The translations under genes and the position numbers were made by a program. From the NCBI GenBank assembly GCA_903851415.1, contig CAINOE010000147.1:1-64000 (forward strand): 64,000 bases of DNA, read 5' to 3'. Shown here piece after piece: positions 54,801 through 62,964 of this stretch. Position 1 is the stretch's first letter. Every line of letters starts with the position of its first letter. The notes beneath the pieces are model-generated. The model was not told the DNA's origin and ran no database searches. It saw only the letters and a list, made by a program, of their open reading frames with translations. This stretch comes from an uncultured Rhodopila sp. GTDB lineage: Bacteria; Pseudomonadota; Alphaproteobacteria; Acetobacterales; Acetobacteraceae.

Positions 54801-55346
54801 ACGCAGCTCCGGCCGTATGTCGATACCTCCGGCAAGGTGTGGCAGTTGCAGCCGTTGGACGGCGTGGTCGCGCCGGTCACGCCGGCCGATCTGGCGCAGT
54901 TCCAGCGGGCGGCGGCGATCCGCGATCTGTTCTTCGCGGGCGGCGGCAACAAGCCGTCGGTGCGGTTCGACATCGCGCCGATAAGCCTGGACGCCGGGGC
55001 GAAGCAGGCGATACTGGATCTGGACGGCACCCAGATCGTGTCGATCCATGGTCCGCCCCGGGCGACTCAGATCACCTGGCCGGGGGCGACAGGGATGCAG
55101 ACCGTGCGGTTGTCGTTCGATCCGCCGGCGTTCGGGCAGCCGGCGGCGCTGCAGGATACCGGGCCGTGGGCGATGTTCCGGATGTTCGGGCGGGCGCGGA
55201 TGAAGCAGGGAGATTCGGCGGAGCGGTATACGCTGACGTTCACCTCGGGCGACCGGGAGGCGGTGTTCGAGGTGCGCGCGGGGTCGGTGCTCAATCCATT
55301 CGCGGCGGGGGTGCTGCAGGATTTCCGGTGTCCGACGGTGCAGTAG
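51825..55346 (+). CDS. tssM: T6SS inner-membrane protein TssM (IcmF)
   Basis: The 1173-residue protein starts with two TM segments (about 12-30 and 40-60), then a cytoplasmic part with Walker A IIGPPGAGKTTALLN near residue 124, DWWFTDDAVLIDTSGRYTTQ, and a third TM near residue 440. The long periplasmic half ends with AMFRMFGRARMKQGDSAERYTLTF. It forms the trans-envelope complex with TssL and TssJ. GCAGGAG before ATG 51825 fixes the start. It is followed at 43 bp by an insertion sequence. Confidence 0.96.
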   Translation: MKFTLETLFSRWILSFFGTVLLAVLVWFFGPLLSPLENWLVRLAIVLAMVVVWLGANLLLDLLKRRREASLTAGLTAEPAAGTEAAKTEEAAALRDKLTTALALLKKARGKRGYLYEQPWYAIIGPPGAGKTTALLNAGLRFPLAAAMGQDAVAGVGGTRLCDWWFTDDAVLIDTSGRYTTQDSDAAVDRAGWEAFLDLLKRTRVRQPLNGVLVAIGLSDIARATQAERIGHARAIRQRVKELETKLGVRMPVYLLFTKADLLAGFTEFFSGLDTGRRAKVWGATFPLDTTEAGPAGLFGTEFRALVARLDEQLLGRLQDERGAEQRSMIAGFPAQVATLEQPLAAFVQEAFGGSRLDRAPMLRGFYFTSGTQEGTPIDRLTGSLSRAFGLDQRRLPSLRPVQGRSYFLTGLLRDVIFGEAMLVSQRPGAARRRMLLRAGAFAAVGLVCVAAGAAMWKARSDAGRDTAALEQALAAYETTARGMRLDPVNDADLPRLVPLLNQARDLPFGIDHPDQGGGFPSLGLSQDAKLSAASRTVYRHALERALLPRLIWRLEAQMRGKLNQPDFLYEATRVYLMLGSSGPIDRGLVHDWMMLDWQATFPGAGYAPLRTALLKHLDALLAEPLPAVQLDGDLVGKARATFSRVPLAQRVYSRIRPSAAAQSLPPWLPRDALGPAGVGVFVRASGKPMDDGIPGFLTIDGFHRVLLPGLVDAAKSVASESWVLGVNTELDPNGPQMGALERDVIALYEADYIQAWDAMLADLNVVPLRSLSQAAQDLYILASPQSPMRDVLASVARQVTLSVPPAGMAAAAGDKTAAQPAVNERLSALFGSAAPGQAAPLPPGHEVDEHFKPLRDLIGSGPGGPIDLVLKSLNDLQQQLAKMAAVPIGGAAPAPPAGDDPGLALRAEAQRQPLPLSRWLGSMSSSGTALRGGNAKQQMIVAYNGTGGPASLCGLAVNGRYPFVPGAASEVPMDDFTRMFAPGGLLDGYFNTQLRPYVDTSGKVWQLQPLDGVVAPVTPADLAQFQRAAAIRDLFFAGGGNKPSVRFDIAPISLDAGAKQAILDLDGTQIVSIHGPPRATQITWPGATGMQTVRLSFDPPAFGQPAALQDTGPWAMFRMFGRARMKQGDSAERYTLTFTSGDREAVFEVRAGSVLNPFAAGVLQDFRCPTVQ

Positions 55347-55503
55347 ACGCCAGGTGCTGGCGCGCGATCCGCCGAACCGCCGTCGCCTTGTAGCGCGACA
55401 ATCTGGATACGATTCCGCATTGCCTCGCTTGATCTGCTCCTGAGCGGCCACCTGTTGCCTCATCTAACTTGCTCCCCACGGGTTTGCATCGGCGGGGGCC
55501 AAA

Positions 55504-57018
55504 ATGGGGCGGATCAGCATGGCGACACGAGACGAACTTGTGGTTGCGCTGACGGCACGTTACGCCGCGAGCAACCGGGCCGGGCGCGGACGCATCCTCG
55601 ACGAATTCGTGGCGATCAGCGGTCTGCATCGCAAGCACGCGATGCGCCTGCTGCGTGCCGGCGGCCCCGGCCGACGCTCCGGGCCTCGTGCCGAGCGGCG
55701 CGTGTACGACGCCGCGGTGCGCGAGGCGCTGATCGTGCTCTGGGAAGCGTCGGACCGAATCTGCGGCAAGCGGCTGCGCCCGCTCGAGGCGATGGAGCGG
55801 CACGGCCATCTCCAGCTCGTGCCGGAGGTTCGCGCGCATCTGTTGGCAATGAGCGCGGCCACCATCGACCGTGCGCTGCGCACGGTCAGAGAGCGGGCGG
55901 GGGGACGAAAGCGCCGGCATGCGGCGCCGTCGGCGGCGATCCGGCGCAGTGTTCCGGTGCGCACCTTCGACGGCTGGAACGATCCGCCGCCGGGATTCGT
56001 CGAGGCGGATCTCGTGGCGCACAGCGGAACGACGGCGAAGGGCAGTTATGTGCAGACCCTGACGCTGACCGACATCGCGACGGGATGGACCGAATGCGCG
56101 CCGCTGCTGGTGCGCGAACAGAAGCTGCTGATCGAGGTGCTGAGCGAGATGCGGGCGCGGATTCCGTTCGCCTTGCTCGGCTTCGATACGGACAACGACA
56201 GCGTTTTCATGAATGAGACGGTGAAGACGTACTGCGATGAGACCGGCCTGGTGTTCACGCGGTGCCGTCCGTACCGCAAGAACGACCAGGCTTGGGTGGA
56301 GCAGAAGAACGGTGCCGTGGTCAGGCACGCCGTGGGCTACCGGCGCTACGAAGGGGTCGAGGCCGCAACGGCGCTGGCGCGGCTGTATGCCGTGTTGCGG
56401 CTGTTCGTGAACTTCTTCCAGCCTTCGTTCAAGCTGGCCGGAAAGGCGCGCGACGGCGCGAAGGTGAAGAAAAGCTACCACCCGCCGGCGACGCCGTATC
56501 AGCGGCTGCTGGCGAACCCGCGCACCTCCGAGGAGGTGCGGCGCCGGGTGAGCGCGCTGTATGCGACGCTGGACCCGGTTGAACTGCTGCGCGAGGTGCG
56601 CGCCGCTCAGCAGGCGCTGGTCGATATCGCCGACCGTCCGTTCACGGGAGAAGCAGGGGCGCCGGCGGCATCGACGCTGGAGCAGTTCCTCTCCGGTTTG
56701 CGTATCGCATGGCAAGCGGGAGAGGTGCGTCCGACCAGTCAGCCGAAGGCGAAGGCCAGGCGCGGCCGGAGGCGTCCCGATCCGTTCGTGTCGGTGACCT
56801 CGCAGATGCGCGCCTGGTTCGAGGCCGAACCGTGGCGGACGGCGGGCGAACTGTTTGAGCGGCTGCAAGACGAACATCCCGGGGTGTTTCCGGACGGGCA
56901 ACTGCGGACGCTCCAGCGGCGGCTGAAAGAGTGGCGGCAGGAGCAGGCGCACAGGATGGTGTTCGGAGCCGAAGCTGCTGGCCAGCCGGTGGCGGGATCG
57001 GCGTTGCCTTCGCCATGA
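55504..57018 (+). CDS. DDE transposase with integrase core
   Basis: The 504-residue protein has an N-terminal helix-turn-helix part (ISGLHRKHAMRLLRAG), then an RNase H-like core: FVEADLVAHSG (first Asp), LLGFDTDNDSVFMNE (second Asp) and RKNDQAWVEQKNG (Glu). The core is like that of IS3/IS481-type enzymes, but family assignment needs an ISfinder search. The gene is intact, so the element may still be active. ATG 55504 or ATG 55519 may start it. Confidence 0.88.
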   Translation: MGRISMATRDELVVALTARYAASNRAGRGRILDEFVAISGLHRKHAMRLLRAGGPGRRSGPRAERRVYDAAVREALIVLWEASDRICGKRLRPLEAMERHGHLQLVPEVRAHLLAMSAATIDRALRTVRERAGGRKRRHAAPSAAIRRSVPVRTFDGWNDPPPGFVEADLVAHSGTTAKGSYVQTLTLTDIATGWTECAPLLVREQKLLIEVLSEMRARIPFALLGFDTDNDSVFMNETVKTYCDETGLVFTRCRPYRKNDQAWVEQKNGAVVRHAVGYRRYEGVEAATALARLYAVLRLFVNFFQPSFKLAGKARDGAKVKKSYHPPATPYQRLLANPRTSEEVRRRVSALYATLDPVELLREVRAAQQALVDIADRPFTGEAGAPAASTLEQFLSGLRIAWQAGEVRPTSQPKAKARRGRRRPDPFVSVTSQMRAWFEAEPWRTAGELFERLQDEHPGVFPDGQLRTLQRRLKEWRQEQAHRMVFGAEAAGQPVAGSALPSP

Positions 57019-57063
57019 CAGCTGCAAACCGCGGCATCAAGAGGTCCCGGCCCGGACAAGCCT

Positions 57064-57154
57064 GGCGCCGCGCGGGGGTCCGCCCTCAAGGACGCTGCGC
57101 GCCGCCTGCGGCGGTGGCCTTCGGCCATCCTTGACCGCGGACCCGCGCGGCGCC
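57064..57154. repeat. Large imperfect palindrome in the insertion sequence tail
   Basis: GGCGCCGCGCGGGGGTCCG at 57064 pairs with CGGACCCGCGCGGCGCC ending at 57154, and CTCAAGGA (57085-57092) pairs with TCCTTGA at 57128-57134. The 91-bp structure lies between the transposase stop and the right end. Confidence 0.8.
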
Positions 57155-57423
57155 TTGAGACTGTCAGGCCGGGACGAAGAAACGGCCTCTTTCAGCCGAA
57201 CAAAGAAACATGATGGTTCCATTGCAGGAGAGGCCAAGTCCAACGGGAAGTCATACTTGGCGCAGATTGACAAGCCGGGGCGGCGATGGGAGCATCCTGG
57301 TGAGGCAACGCTCGCGCGCTTCGGGAGCATTCCTCGGTGAGGCAACACGATTCTCACCTTGATTGTCGCGCGGCAGTCGCCTGGCGAAGTTGACGCCTGT
57401 GGAGACCCGGGGCTTTCGCAGAT

Positions 57424-57780
57424 TCAACGCAACGGGTCTATGCCTGCGCGCTTGACGACGTGCAGCAGTTTCAGCGCGGCGCCGGTGGGGCGCCTTTCTC
57501 CGCGTTCCCACCGGCTGACCGTGTTGGGCGCCACGTTTAGGTATCCGGCGAGAACGGCCTGGCTGACGCCGGCTTTGTCGCGGACTGCGGCGATCTCGTG
57601 CGGGAAGAGCGGGGCAACCTTGGGAACCGAGTCCGGGCCGAGCATGCGGATCGTGGTCTTGCGCAGCTCGTCTTCGGTCATGGCGCCGATTTTTCGGAGG
57701 CCTTGCGCGGCCTCGACGATTTCAGCTCGCATGCAGCGGTTGACGGGTGGCTTTCGAGGGTTTGGGGTCGCCGTTGTCAT
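57424..57780 (-). CDS. XRE-family antitoxin (HigA/NadS-like)
   Basis: The 118-residue protein has a C-terminal Xre helix-turn-helix: IAAVRDKAGVSQAVLAGYLNVAPNTVSRWERGERRPTGAALKLL. GGAGGTGG before ATG 57780 supports the start (ATG 57732 is possible). It overlaps the RelE-like remnant upstream by 59 bp. The toxin is truncated, so this antitoxin may now be an orphan regulator. Confidence 0.82.
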   Translation of the reverse strand: MTTATPNPRKPPVNRCMRAEIVEAAQGLRKIGAMTEDELRKTTIRMLGPDSVPKVAPLFPHEIAAVRDKAGVSQAVLAGYLNVAPNTVSRWERGERRPTGAALKLLHVVKRAGIDPLR

Positions 57781-57967
57781 AGTCCACCTCCATCAGCTCG
57801 CCGATCGCCAGAGATGTCGCGATCATTGCATCGTCCGGGTCGAGGAGTTGGCGACCGGCGCGCCGCCATTCCGCGAGCTCCTCGTCGCCTATATTGCCGC
57901 GCTCGTTCTTGGCGAAACCGAACAGAAAGATCGCACGGCCGCCCTGGCGATACGCCAGGATTTTCAT
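57722..57967 (-). pseudogene. RelE/HigB-type toxin, C-terminal fragment
   Basis: The frame reads MKILAYRQGGRAIFLFGFAKNERGNIGDEELAEWRRAGRQLL, which is the second half of a RelE-like toxin; the usual first 55-60 residues are missing. The DNA upstream to 58160 shows no sign of them. The remnant has an in-frame ATG at 57967 and could still be translated, but an active RNase is unlikely. Confidence 0.7.
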
Positions 57968-58162
57968 GCACGGTGTTGACCCGCCGTGATGAAAATACAA
58001 CTCACTGAGTGGGGGGTTTCAAGCAGCGGCGCCTCTGCCTTCCCGGGCCGGTTTGACGGCCTTGGCGCTGGCATCGCGCGGCTATGATTGTCAGGCTTGC
58101 CCGGCCCGAAGGGTTCGGCACGAAGTTCGAGGTGTCCAGGCTCAACCACGACGGATACCGGC

Positions 58163-60070
58163 CTACCGCTCCACCGTATCGACCGCCAGCGCCCGCCCGG
58201 TCACCTTCGCGTTCCGCCGCTGCGCCGCCTCGATCGCCGCTCTCCAGGCTGGAACATAGGTCCCCGAAGTTTCGTCGTCCCGGACGATTCCCGTCGGGAA
58301 CAGCGGCACGGAGGACGCCGTCGCGACGATCACGTCAGTGCCATAGGGTGGGCCGACCTCCAGGCGGTCCTTCGCGGACGTGCCCAGCCGCAGCGTGGCA
58401 TTACTGCTGAACGGCGAGTTGGGCGCATGGCGGATCGGATACAGATGGGCAACAGTCCCGTCGTGCGAGAAATAATCCACCAGCAGATAGGACGGGAACT
58501 CAGGCGTTTTCACAGCCGGCAAGATCAGGTCGTGCGCCCTCAGGCGCGTCAGGTCGCCCTTGAGGGTCAATTCCAGGGACGGGCCGCCGGGTTGGGCGAT
58601 CGGGCGCAGAACGTCGAACACGCCGCAGTAAGGACCGTCCGCCTGCCGCACATCCCAGGCCGGGTTGGCACCCGGGGCAGCTTCCCGCACAGCTTCACGG
58701 AGCGACGCTTCGGGCGCGCCGGCGCCGGCAAGGCCGGAAACGCTGATGCCTCCCTCCTCCGTTACAGTGAACCGGGGCAGTGCGCAGCGGGCCGAAAGGG
58801 CGAGGGCGCTTAACGCTTCGCGGATCGTGGGCACGTCAACCGGCATCGGAGCGGGCGGCGCGGATGCCGCATCCTCCGGAGCGACTGGCGGAGCGACGAT
58901 TGCCGGTTCCGACGGCCTGGCCGTTTCGGGTTCGGACTGCGACGGCCCGGGCTGAACGATCGACGGCGCGGCATCGCGTTGCGCGCTGCCCGACGTCGCC
59001 GTGACGACAGGCGCACCAGGCGCGGATGGCCGCAGGGCGAACCAGGCGCCACCGCCGGCAAGTCCGAGCACGATGACCGCTCCGCCGCCCAGCAGCAACC
59101 GTTTCGAACCACCCGCCGGGCGCGCCGGCGGCACTGCGATGCGCGGAACCAGCGGTGGTGCCGGCGAGCGGGACGGCCGGGCGACCATGGTCGCCTCAGT
59201 GTCCAGATCCGCTTCGTCGCTGGCGAACCGGCTTTCGGGGGCCTCGAACGCCTGCTTGATCGCACTGGCGAAGGTGGCGGCGTCGGCATAGCGGTCCGCC
59301 GGCCGCCGCTCCATCGCGCGGGCCACCACGGCGTCCAGGCCGGGCGGCGCGGTGACGGAAATCTCCGACGGGCGCGGCGGCGTGGTGTTCAGCGCCTTGT
59401 GGATGATCGCCGTCAGGCCGCCCTCGAACGGGCGTTCGCCGGTCAGCAACTGATACAGCAGCACGCCGGCAGAGTAGATGTCGCTGCGCGCGTCGACGGT
59501 TTGCGCCATCAGTTGCTCGGGCGACATGTAGGCCGGGGTGCCCAGCATCGTTCCGGCCTGCGTCATGACGCTGCTTTCGATGCGCGCGATGCCGAAATCG
59601 GCCAGTTTCACCTGCCCGTCCTCGGTCAGCATGACGTTGCCGGGCTTGATGTCGCGATGCACCACGCCCTTGCCGTGGCTGAACTGCAGGCCGGCGAGCA
59701 CCTGTTGCATGACCCGGACGGCTTCGGAAACCGGAAGCGGTTCCTTCGTGTCGAGCCGTTGCTTGAGCGACTGGCCTTCGATGAACTCCATGACGATAAA
59801 GGCGACGTCGTCCGATTCGCCGTAGTCGTAGACGGCGACGATGTTGGGATGCGACAGGCGTCCGGCGGCCCGGGCCTCGTTCCTGAACCGCTCCAGCCCC
59901 TCGAGCGCCTCGGGATCGTCGGTGTCGAGCAGGCGCACGGTCTTGATGGCGACCCGGCGGCCGATGACCGGGTCCCATCCGTCATAGACGATGCCCATGG
60001 CGCCGCGGCCCAGCACGCCGCGGATCTGGTATTTGCCCAGCGTCTCGGGGATCGCGTTGGTTGTGCTCAT
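58163..60070 (-). CDS. Ser/Thr protein kinase of the T6SS phosphorylation switch (PpkA-like)
   Basis: The 635-residue protein has a Hanks-type kinase domain (about 10-275): VLGRGAMGIVYDGWDP, VAIKTVRLL, VVHRDIKPGNVM and LADFGIARIESS. A Pro-rich linker leads to one TM (RLLLGGGAVIVLGLAGGGAW, near 325) and a periplasmic part ending in a DUF4384-like domain (LVDYFSHDGTVAHLYPI). In H1-type systems PpkA phosphorylates Fha to fire the T6SS. No fha gene is in the window. It overlaps pppA by 4 bp. Confidence 0.9.
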   Translation of the reverse strand: MSTTNAIPETLGKYQIRGVLGRGAMGIVYDGWDPVIGRRVAIKTVRLLDTDDPEALEGLERFRNEARAAGRLSHPNIVAVYDYGESDDVAFIVMEFIEGQSLKQRLDTKEPLPVSEAVRVMQQVLAGLQFSHGKGVVHRDIKPGNVMLTEDGQVKLADFGIARIESSVMTQAGTMLGTPAYMSPEQLMAQTVDARSDIYSAGVLLYQLLTGERPFEGGLTAIIHKALNTTPPRPSEISVTAPPGLDAVVARAMERRPADRYADAATFASAIKQAFEAPESRFASDEADLDTEATMVARPSRSPAPPLVPRIAVPPARPAGGSKRLLLGGGAVIVLGLAGGGAWFALRPSAPGAPVVTATSGSAQRDAAPSIVQPGPSQSEPETARPSEPAIVAPPVAPEDAASAPPAPMPVDVPTIREALSALALSARCALPRFTVTEEGGISVSGLAGAGAPEASLREAVREAAPGANPAWDVRQADGPYCGVFDVLRPIAQPGGPSLELTLKGDLTRLRAHDLILPAVKTPEFPSYLLVDYFSHDGTVAHLYPIRHAPNSPFSSNATLRLGTSAKDRLEVGPPYGTDVIVATASSVPLFPTGIVRDDETSGTYVPAWRAAIEAAQRRNAKVTGRALAVDTVER

Positions 60071-60792
60071 GCGCCGGCAACCTCCACCACCACGGCGGTG
60101 ACATTATCGGTGGTGCGCCGAACGAGGGCTTCAGCCACCAGGTTATCGGCGGCGGCGTCGGCGGTGCCCGCGCCAAGCAGGGCCGCGATGGCGGCATCGC
60201 CGATCACTTTGGTCAGGCCGTCGCTGCACAACAGGAACCGGTCGCCGGCGGCGACGGGCCCGGTAGACTTGTCCAGTTCCACCGTTTCGGCCGAATCGCC
60301 GACGGCACGGGTAATGACGTTGGCGCGCGGGTGCCCCTCAGCGCCGGCTTCGTCGAGTTCTCCGGCATCGACCAGCTCCTGCACGAGGCTGTGGTCGCGG
60401 CTGATTCGCTGCAGCACGCCGCCGCGCAGCAGATAGGCACGCGAGTCGCCGGCCCAGAGGCAGGCGAAATGGCCGTGGCGGACGATCAGCACGACGACGG
60501 TGGAGGCGATGAGCACGCCTTCCCCCTTGCGAGCGGCCTGCTCATGCAGGGCGGCATGCGTCGCGCTGATGCGCAGGCGCACCTGCGACAGCATTTCCTC
60601 GGCGGTGAGGGCGTTGGGGATGCTTTGCAGCGTTGTCGCGATCATCTCGGACGCCACCTCGCCGGCGTCGTGGCCACCGGCGCCATCCGCCACCGCCCAC
60701 AGGCCGAGATCGGGGCGGGCGACGAACATGTCCTCGTTATGGCTTCGCCTGGTGCCAGGGTGGGTGACGGCGCGGCTGCGGCATTGCTGCAT
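60067..60792 (-). CDS. PP2C-type protein phosphatase PppA
   Basis: The 241-residue protein has PP2C metal-site motifs: THPGTRRSHNEDMFVA, AVADGAGGHDAGEVAS, LWAGDSRAYLLR and LLCSDGLTKVIGD. It should reverse the kinase encoded by the next, overlapping gene and so damp T6SS firing. ATG 60792 is the start. Confidence 0.92.
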   Translation of the reverse strand: MQQCRSRAVTHPGTRRSHNEDMFVARPDLGLWAVADGAGGHDAGEVASEMIATTLQSIPNALTAEEMLSQVRLRISATHAALHEQAARKGEGVLIASTVVVLIVRHGHFACLWAGDSRAYLLRGGVLQRISRDHSLVQELVDAGELDEAGAEGHPRANVITRAVGDSAETVELDKSTGPVAAGDRFLLCSDGLTKVIGDAAIAALLGAGTADAAADNLVAEALVRRTTDNVTAVVVEVAGA

Positions 60793-61299
60793 GGTCGGTT
60801 TGCCTGTTCAGGGGGCCGTTTGTGTTGCGTCCAGCATAGTGACGAAGGTAGCGCGATGTGGGAAGGTATCCAACCGGAGGTTCACGAGCCGGCGTAAATA
60901 GTGACGCCCGAATCCCGGTTATCGACACCGCCGCGCAATGCAGCGGCCGATGGCATCGCGCTCGCCGGACCTATTGGACGTGGAGGCTGGCATGAGTGGC
61001 GCAATCGATGTCGGCGGGTCGACATCGACTTCACGCGCCTGCGGATCTGCGTGCTGACGTTCCTGATCTATGAGGCGTTGCGGTTCCGCTCCATTCATAT
61101 CGCAGCCCGTTCGTGGATGTTACCATCGTCCGGACATTGGCCGGTATTCGAGATCACCGGGCCGATGCTTGATCTGGCACAAAGCTGGAAGGAAAAAGCC
61201 GCGGCGAACATTCCGGCGTCCAGACATGGCTGGCAACATGCCTGACCGGCTGGTCGGTTGAACGGCCCGGGGCTGTGGTCTGCGGCCGGACGCCCCGGT
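60793..61299. other. Gap without a supported gene
   Basis: This 507-bp stretch lies between tagF and pppA, which are both on the minus strand. I see no open frame with a ribosome site or known family, no clear terminator and no repeat of the dispersed family. A 114-codon frame on the plus strand (60901-61245) has no features that support it. Confidence 0.6.
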
Positions 61300-61992
61300 T
61301 CAGGACGCCGGATTCCCGGCATCCAGCATCGATATGAAGGTCGCGGCATCAGGCATTGCGTCGCGGACAAGCGCTCCCGCGGGCACGAGCGGTGCACCAC
61401 AAGTCCACCACAATCCGCCCTCCGGCCCTGGCTGACGGCCGTAAGGCAGACCGGCATCGGGTTCAGCGGCAAAGTCCGGCCGGGGTGGGATCAGCGCGGC
61501 CAGTTGATCGGGGGTCAGGTCCTCGGCGATGGCGGCGCGTCCGGCATCCTCGGCTGCGTCGAGCCAGGCGGCGCCGTGGCGCGCCATCTGTTCGGGCGTT
61601 GCCCAGGGGCAGGTGGCGGCGATCATCAGCGGGAAATGGCGGCCGGCTTTGTCGATGCTGGGCATCCAAAGGCCGAGGAGAGGCCCGGGACCGCATATGT
61701 CCCGAGCCAGGGCGAAACGCCAAACCGGTGCGTCCAGCCAGACATCCGGCCAGGCATCGGCCAGCGCAACCTTGGCTGCGGCAAACGCCGGCGAGATGAT
61801 CCGGTCCCACGCCTTGACGGTGGCTGACGGCAGGCCGACGCCTGCGAAATCGCCGCGTGACGGGATTTTGCCGAAATAGCCAGTCGAATGCGCCGGGTCG
61901 TAAGGTGCTTCTGATCGGATTTCCTCATCCTCCGCGCTGAAGATGCGAACCTTAGGTTGCCGCGGGAGTGACGGGAAGGGTGACGGATACAC
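61300..61992 (-). CDS. tagF: T6SS-associated protein TagF (ImpM family)
   Basis: The 230-residue protein has the TagF pattern: TGYFGKIPSRGDFAGVGLPSATVKAWDRII, WRFALARDICGPGPLLGLWMPSIDKAGRHFPLMIAATC. TagF is a post-translational brake on T6SS assembly. The only good start is GTG 61992, which leaves about 36 residues before the domain. Confidence 0.9.
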   Translation of the reverse strand: MYPSPFPSLPRQPKVRIFSAEDEEIRSEAPYDPAHSTGYFGKIPSRGDFAGVGLPSATVKAWDRIISPAFAAAKVALADAWPDVWLDAPVWRFALARDICGPGPLLGLWMPSIDKAGRHFPLMIAATCPWATPEQMARHGAAWLDAAEDAGRAAIAEDLTPDQLAALIPPRPDFAAEPDAGLPYGRQPGPEGGLWWTCGAPLVPAGALVRDAMPDAATFISMLDAGNPAS

Positions 61993-62112
61993 TCCCGATC
62001 AATCGGATCTGCGGCGCGCAAGGTGGCCGGTAAAGCCGGCGCCGAGGCCGCCCGAGCCGTCGATGTCCGCCGGCCCACTCTCGGGCCGCTGCACCCGTGG
62101 ACGAGGCGACAG

Positions 62113-62904
62113 TCATCCGAGATTGCCCGCTTTCAGCCCCTTTTCAAGCTTCGCTCTCACCTTCGAGGCAGCTTCTTCTACCGTCACCGTCCCGTCCCTA
62201 TTGGTGTCCAGTCCTTTATTTTGCTGATATGCCTTGGTCCCCGAGGCAAACAGAGCATGATCCGGCGACTGTCCGATAGCAGCCGGATACAGGATGGCCA
62301 TGTATATGTCTTCTATGCTATGCAGCTTTCCCGCATGGGGAAGAAAATACTTCCTGACATAATCGAGTTGATCCACTGCCGTCATTTTTGCCAGGCCTGT
62401 CGTGCTGGTCCCAAGCGCATCTGCGGTCGACGGCATGAATTGGATCAGTCCCACCGCTCCGCTGCCGGCTGCGTTCTTGACAGACGGACTGAAAGTCTCA
62501 GCCGACTCAAAAGCCATTGCAGCCATTAAACAGTCAGGTGAAATCTCCAGATCGGCACATATTTTGATGACTTTCGCCTTAAAATCGGACGAAACCCGGG
62601 CCCCCCATGCAATACTCTTCGGCTGCGGCGGAAGTTCATGGCCCGGCAATGCATTCGAAACCGGATTAAAGGATGATCCAAGCATCAGCTTCCACATCGT
62701 AGGTCCATGCGGCTGCACCACCCCATCGGGATGATCCATGTGGACGTGGACCGTCTGAAATGTCTGGATGGCGGAAATCGTGTAAACCCCGACCTTGCCA
62801 TCCACCTTCAGGAGCGGCCTTGGAACCGTTACAAATCTATTAAGGAGACGCTGAATCGTTCGAACGTCAGCGGGCAGATTCGGCGAATTCCTGCCAACCC
62901 GCAT
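62113..62904 (-). CDS. Lytic transglycosylase/muramidase-like protein with EF-hand, candidate T6SS effector
   Basis: The 263-residue protein has an N-terminal peptidoglycan-binding-like module (VRTIQRLLNRFV, VGVYTISAIQTFQ, GVVQPHGPTMWKL; 10-75), a lysozyme-like domain with E133 (AMAFESAETF) and GAVGLIQFMPSTADAL, and a C-terminal EF-hand loop DTNRDGTVTVEE (233-244). It has no signal peptide. ATG 62904 was chosen; a TTG lies five codons earlier. It is followed upstream by a small exported gene that may give immunity. Confidence 0.78.
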   Translation of the reverse strand: MRVGRNSPNLPADVRTIQRLLNRFVTVPRPLLKVDGKVGVYTISAIQTFQTVHVHMDHPDGVVQPHGPTMWKLMLGSSFNPVSNALPGHELPPQPKSIAWGARVSSDFKAKVIKICADLEISPDCLMAAMAFESAETFSPSVKNAAGSGAVGLIQFMPSTADALGTSTTGLAKMTAVDQLDYVRKYFLPHAGKLHSIEDIYMAILYPAAIGQSPDHALFASGTKAYQQNKGLDTNRDGTVTVEEAASKVRAKLEKGLKAGNLG

Positions 62905-62964
62905 TGATATCTTTTCCAAACCGCAGCCCTCCTCCGGTCTTGAACTCGGGTTACCAATCAGGAA

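Larger units (their letters stand above)
55389..57375 (+). mobile_element. Insertion sequence with TG...CA ends and 7-bp target duplication
   Basis: The left end TGTAGCGCGACAATC and the right end GATTGTCGCGCGGCA are inverted repeats with 13 of 15 matches. Both flanks carry GTCGCCT (55382-55388 and 57376-57382), a 7-bp target duplication, so the 1987-bp element is bounded exactly. Each end also has two subterminal copies of a motif of about 22 bp (GTTGCCTC...TGCTCC at 55419 and 55454; inverted at 57288 and 57323), which may be transposase binding sites. It holds one transposase gene and 320 bp of non-coding tail. Confidence 0.88.

Noticed and set aside
60901-61245. 114-codon frame between pppA and tagF
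   Set aside because: No ribosome site, no family, and odd residue use; kept as an empty gap.
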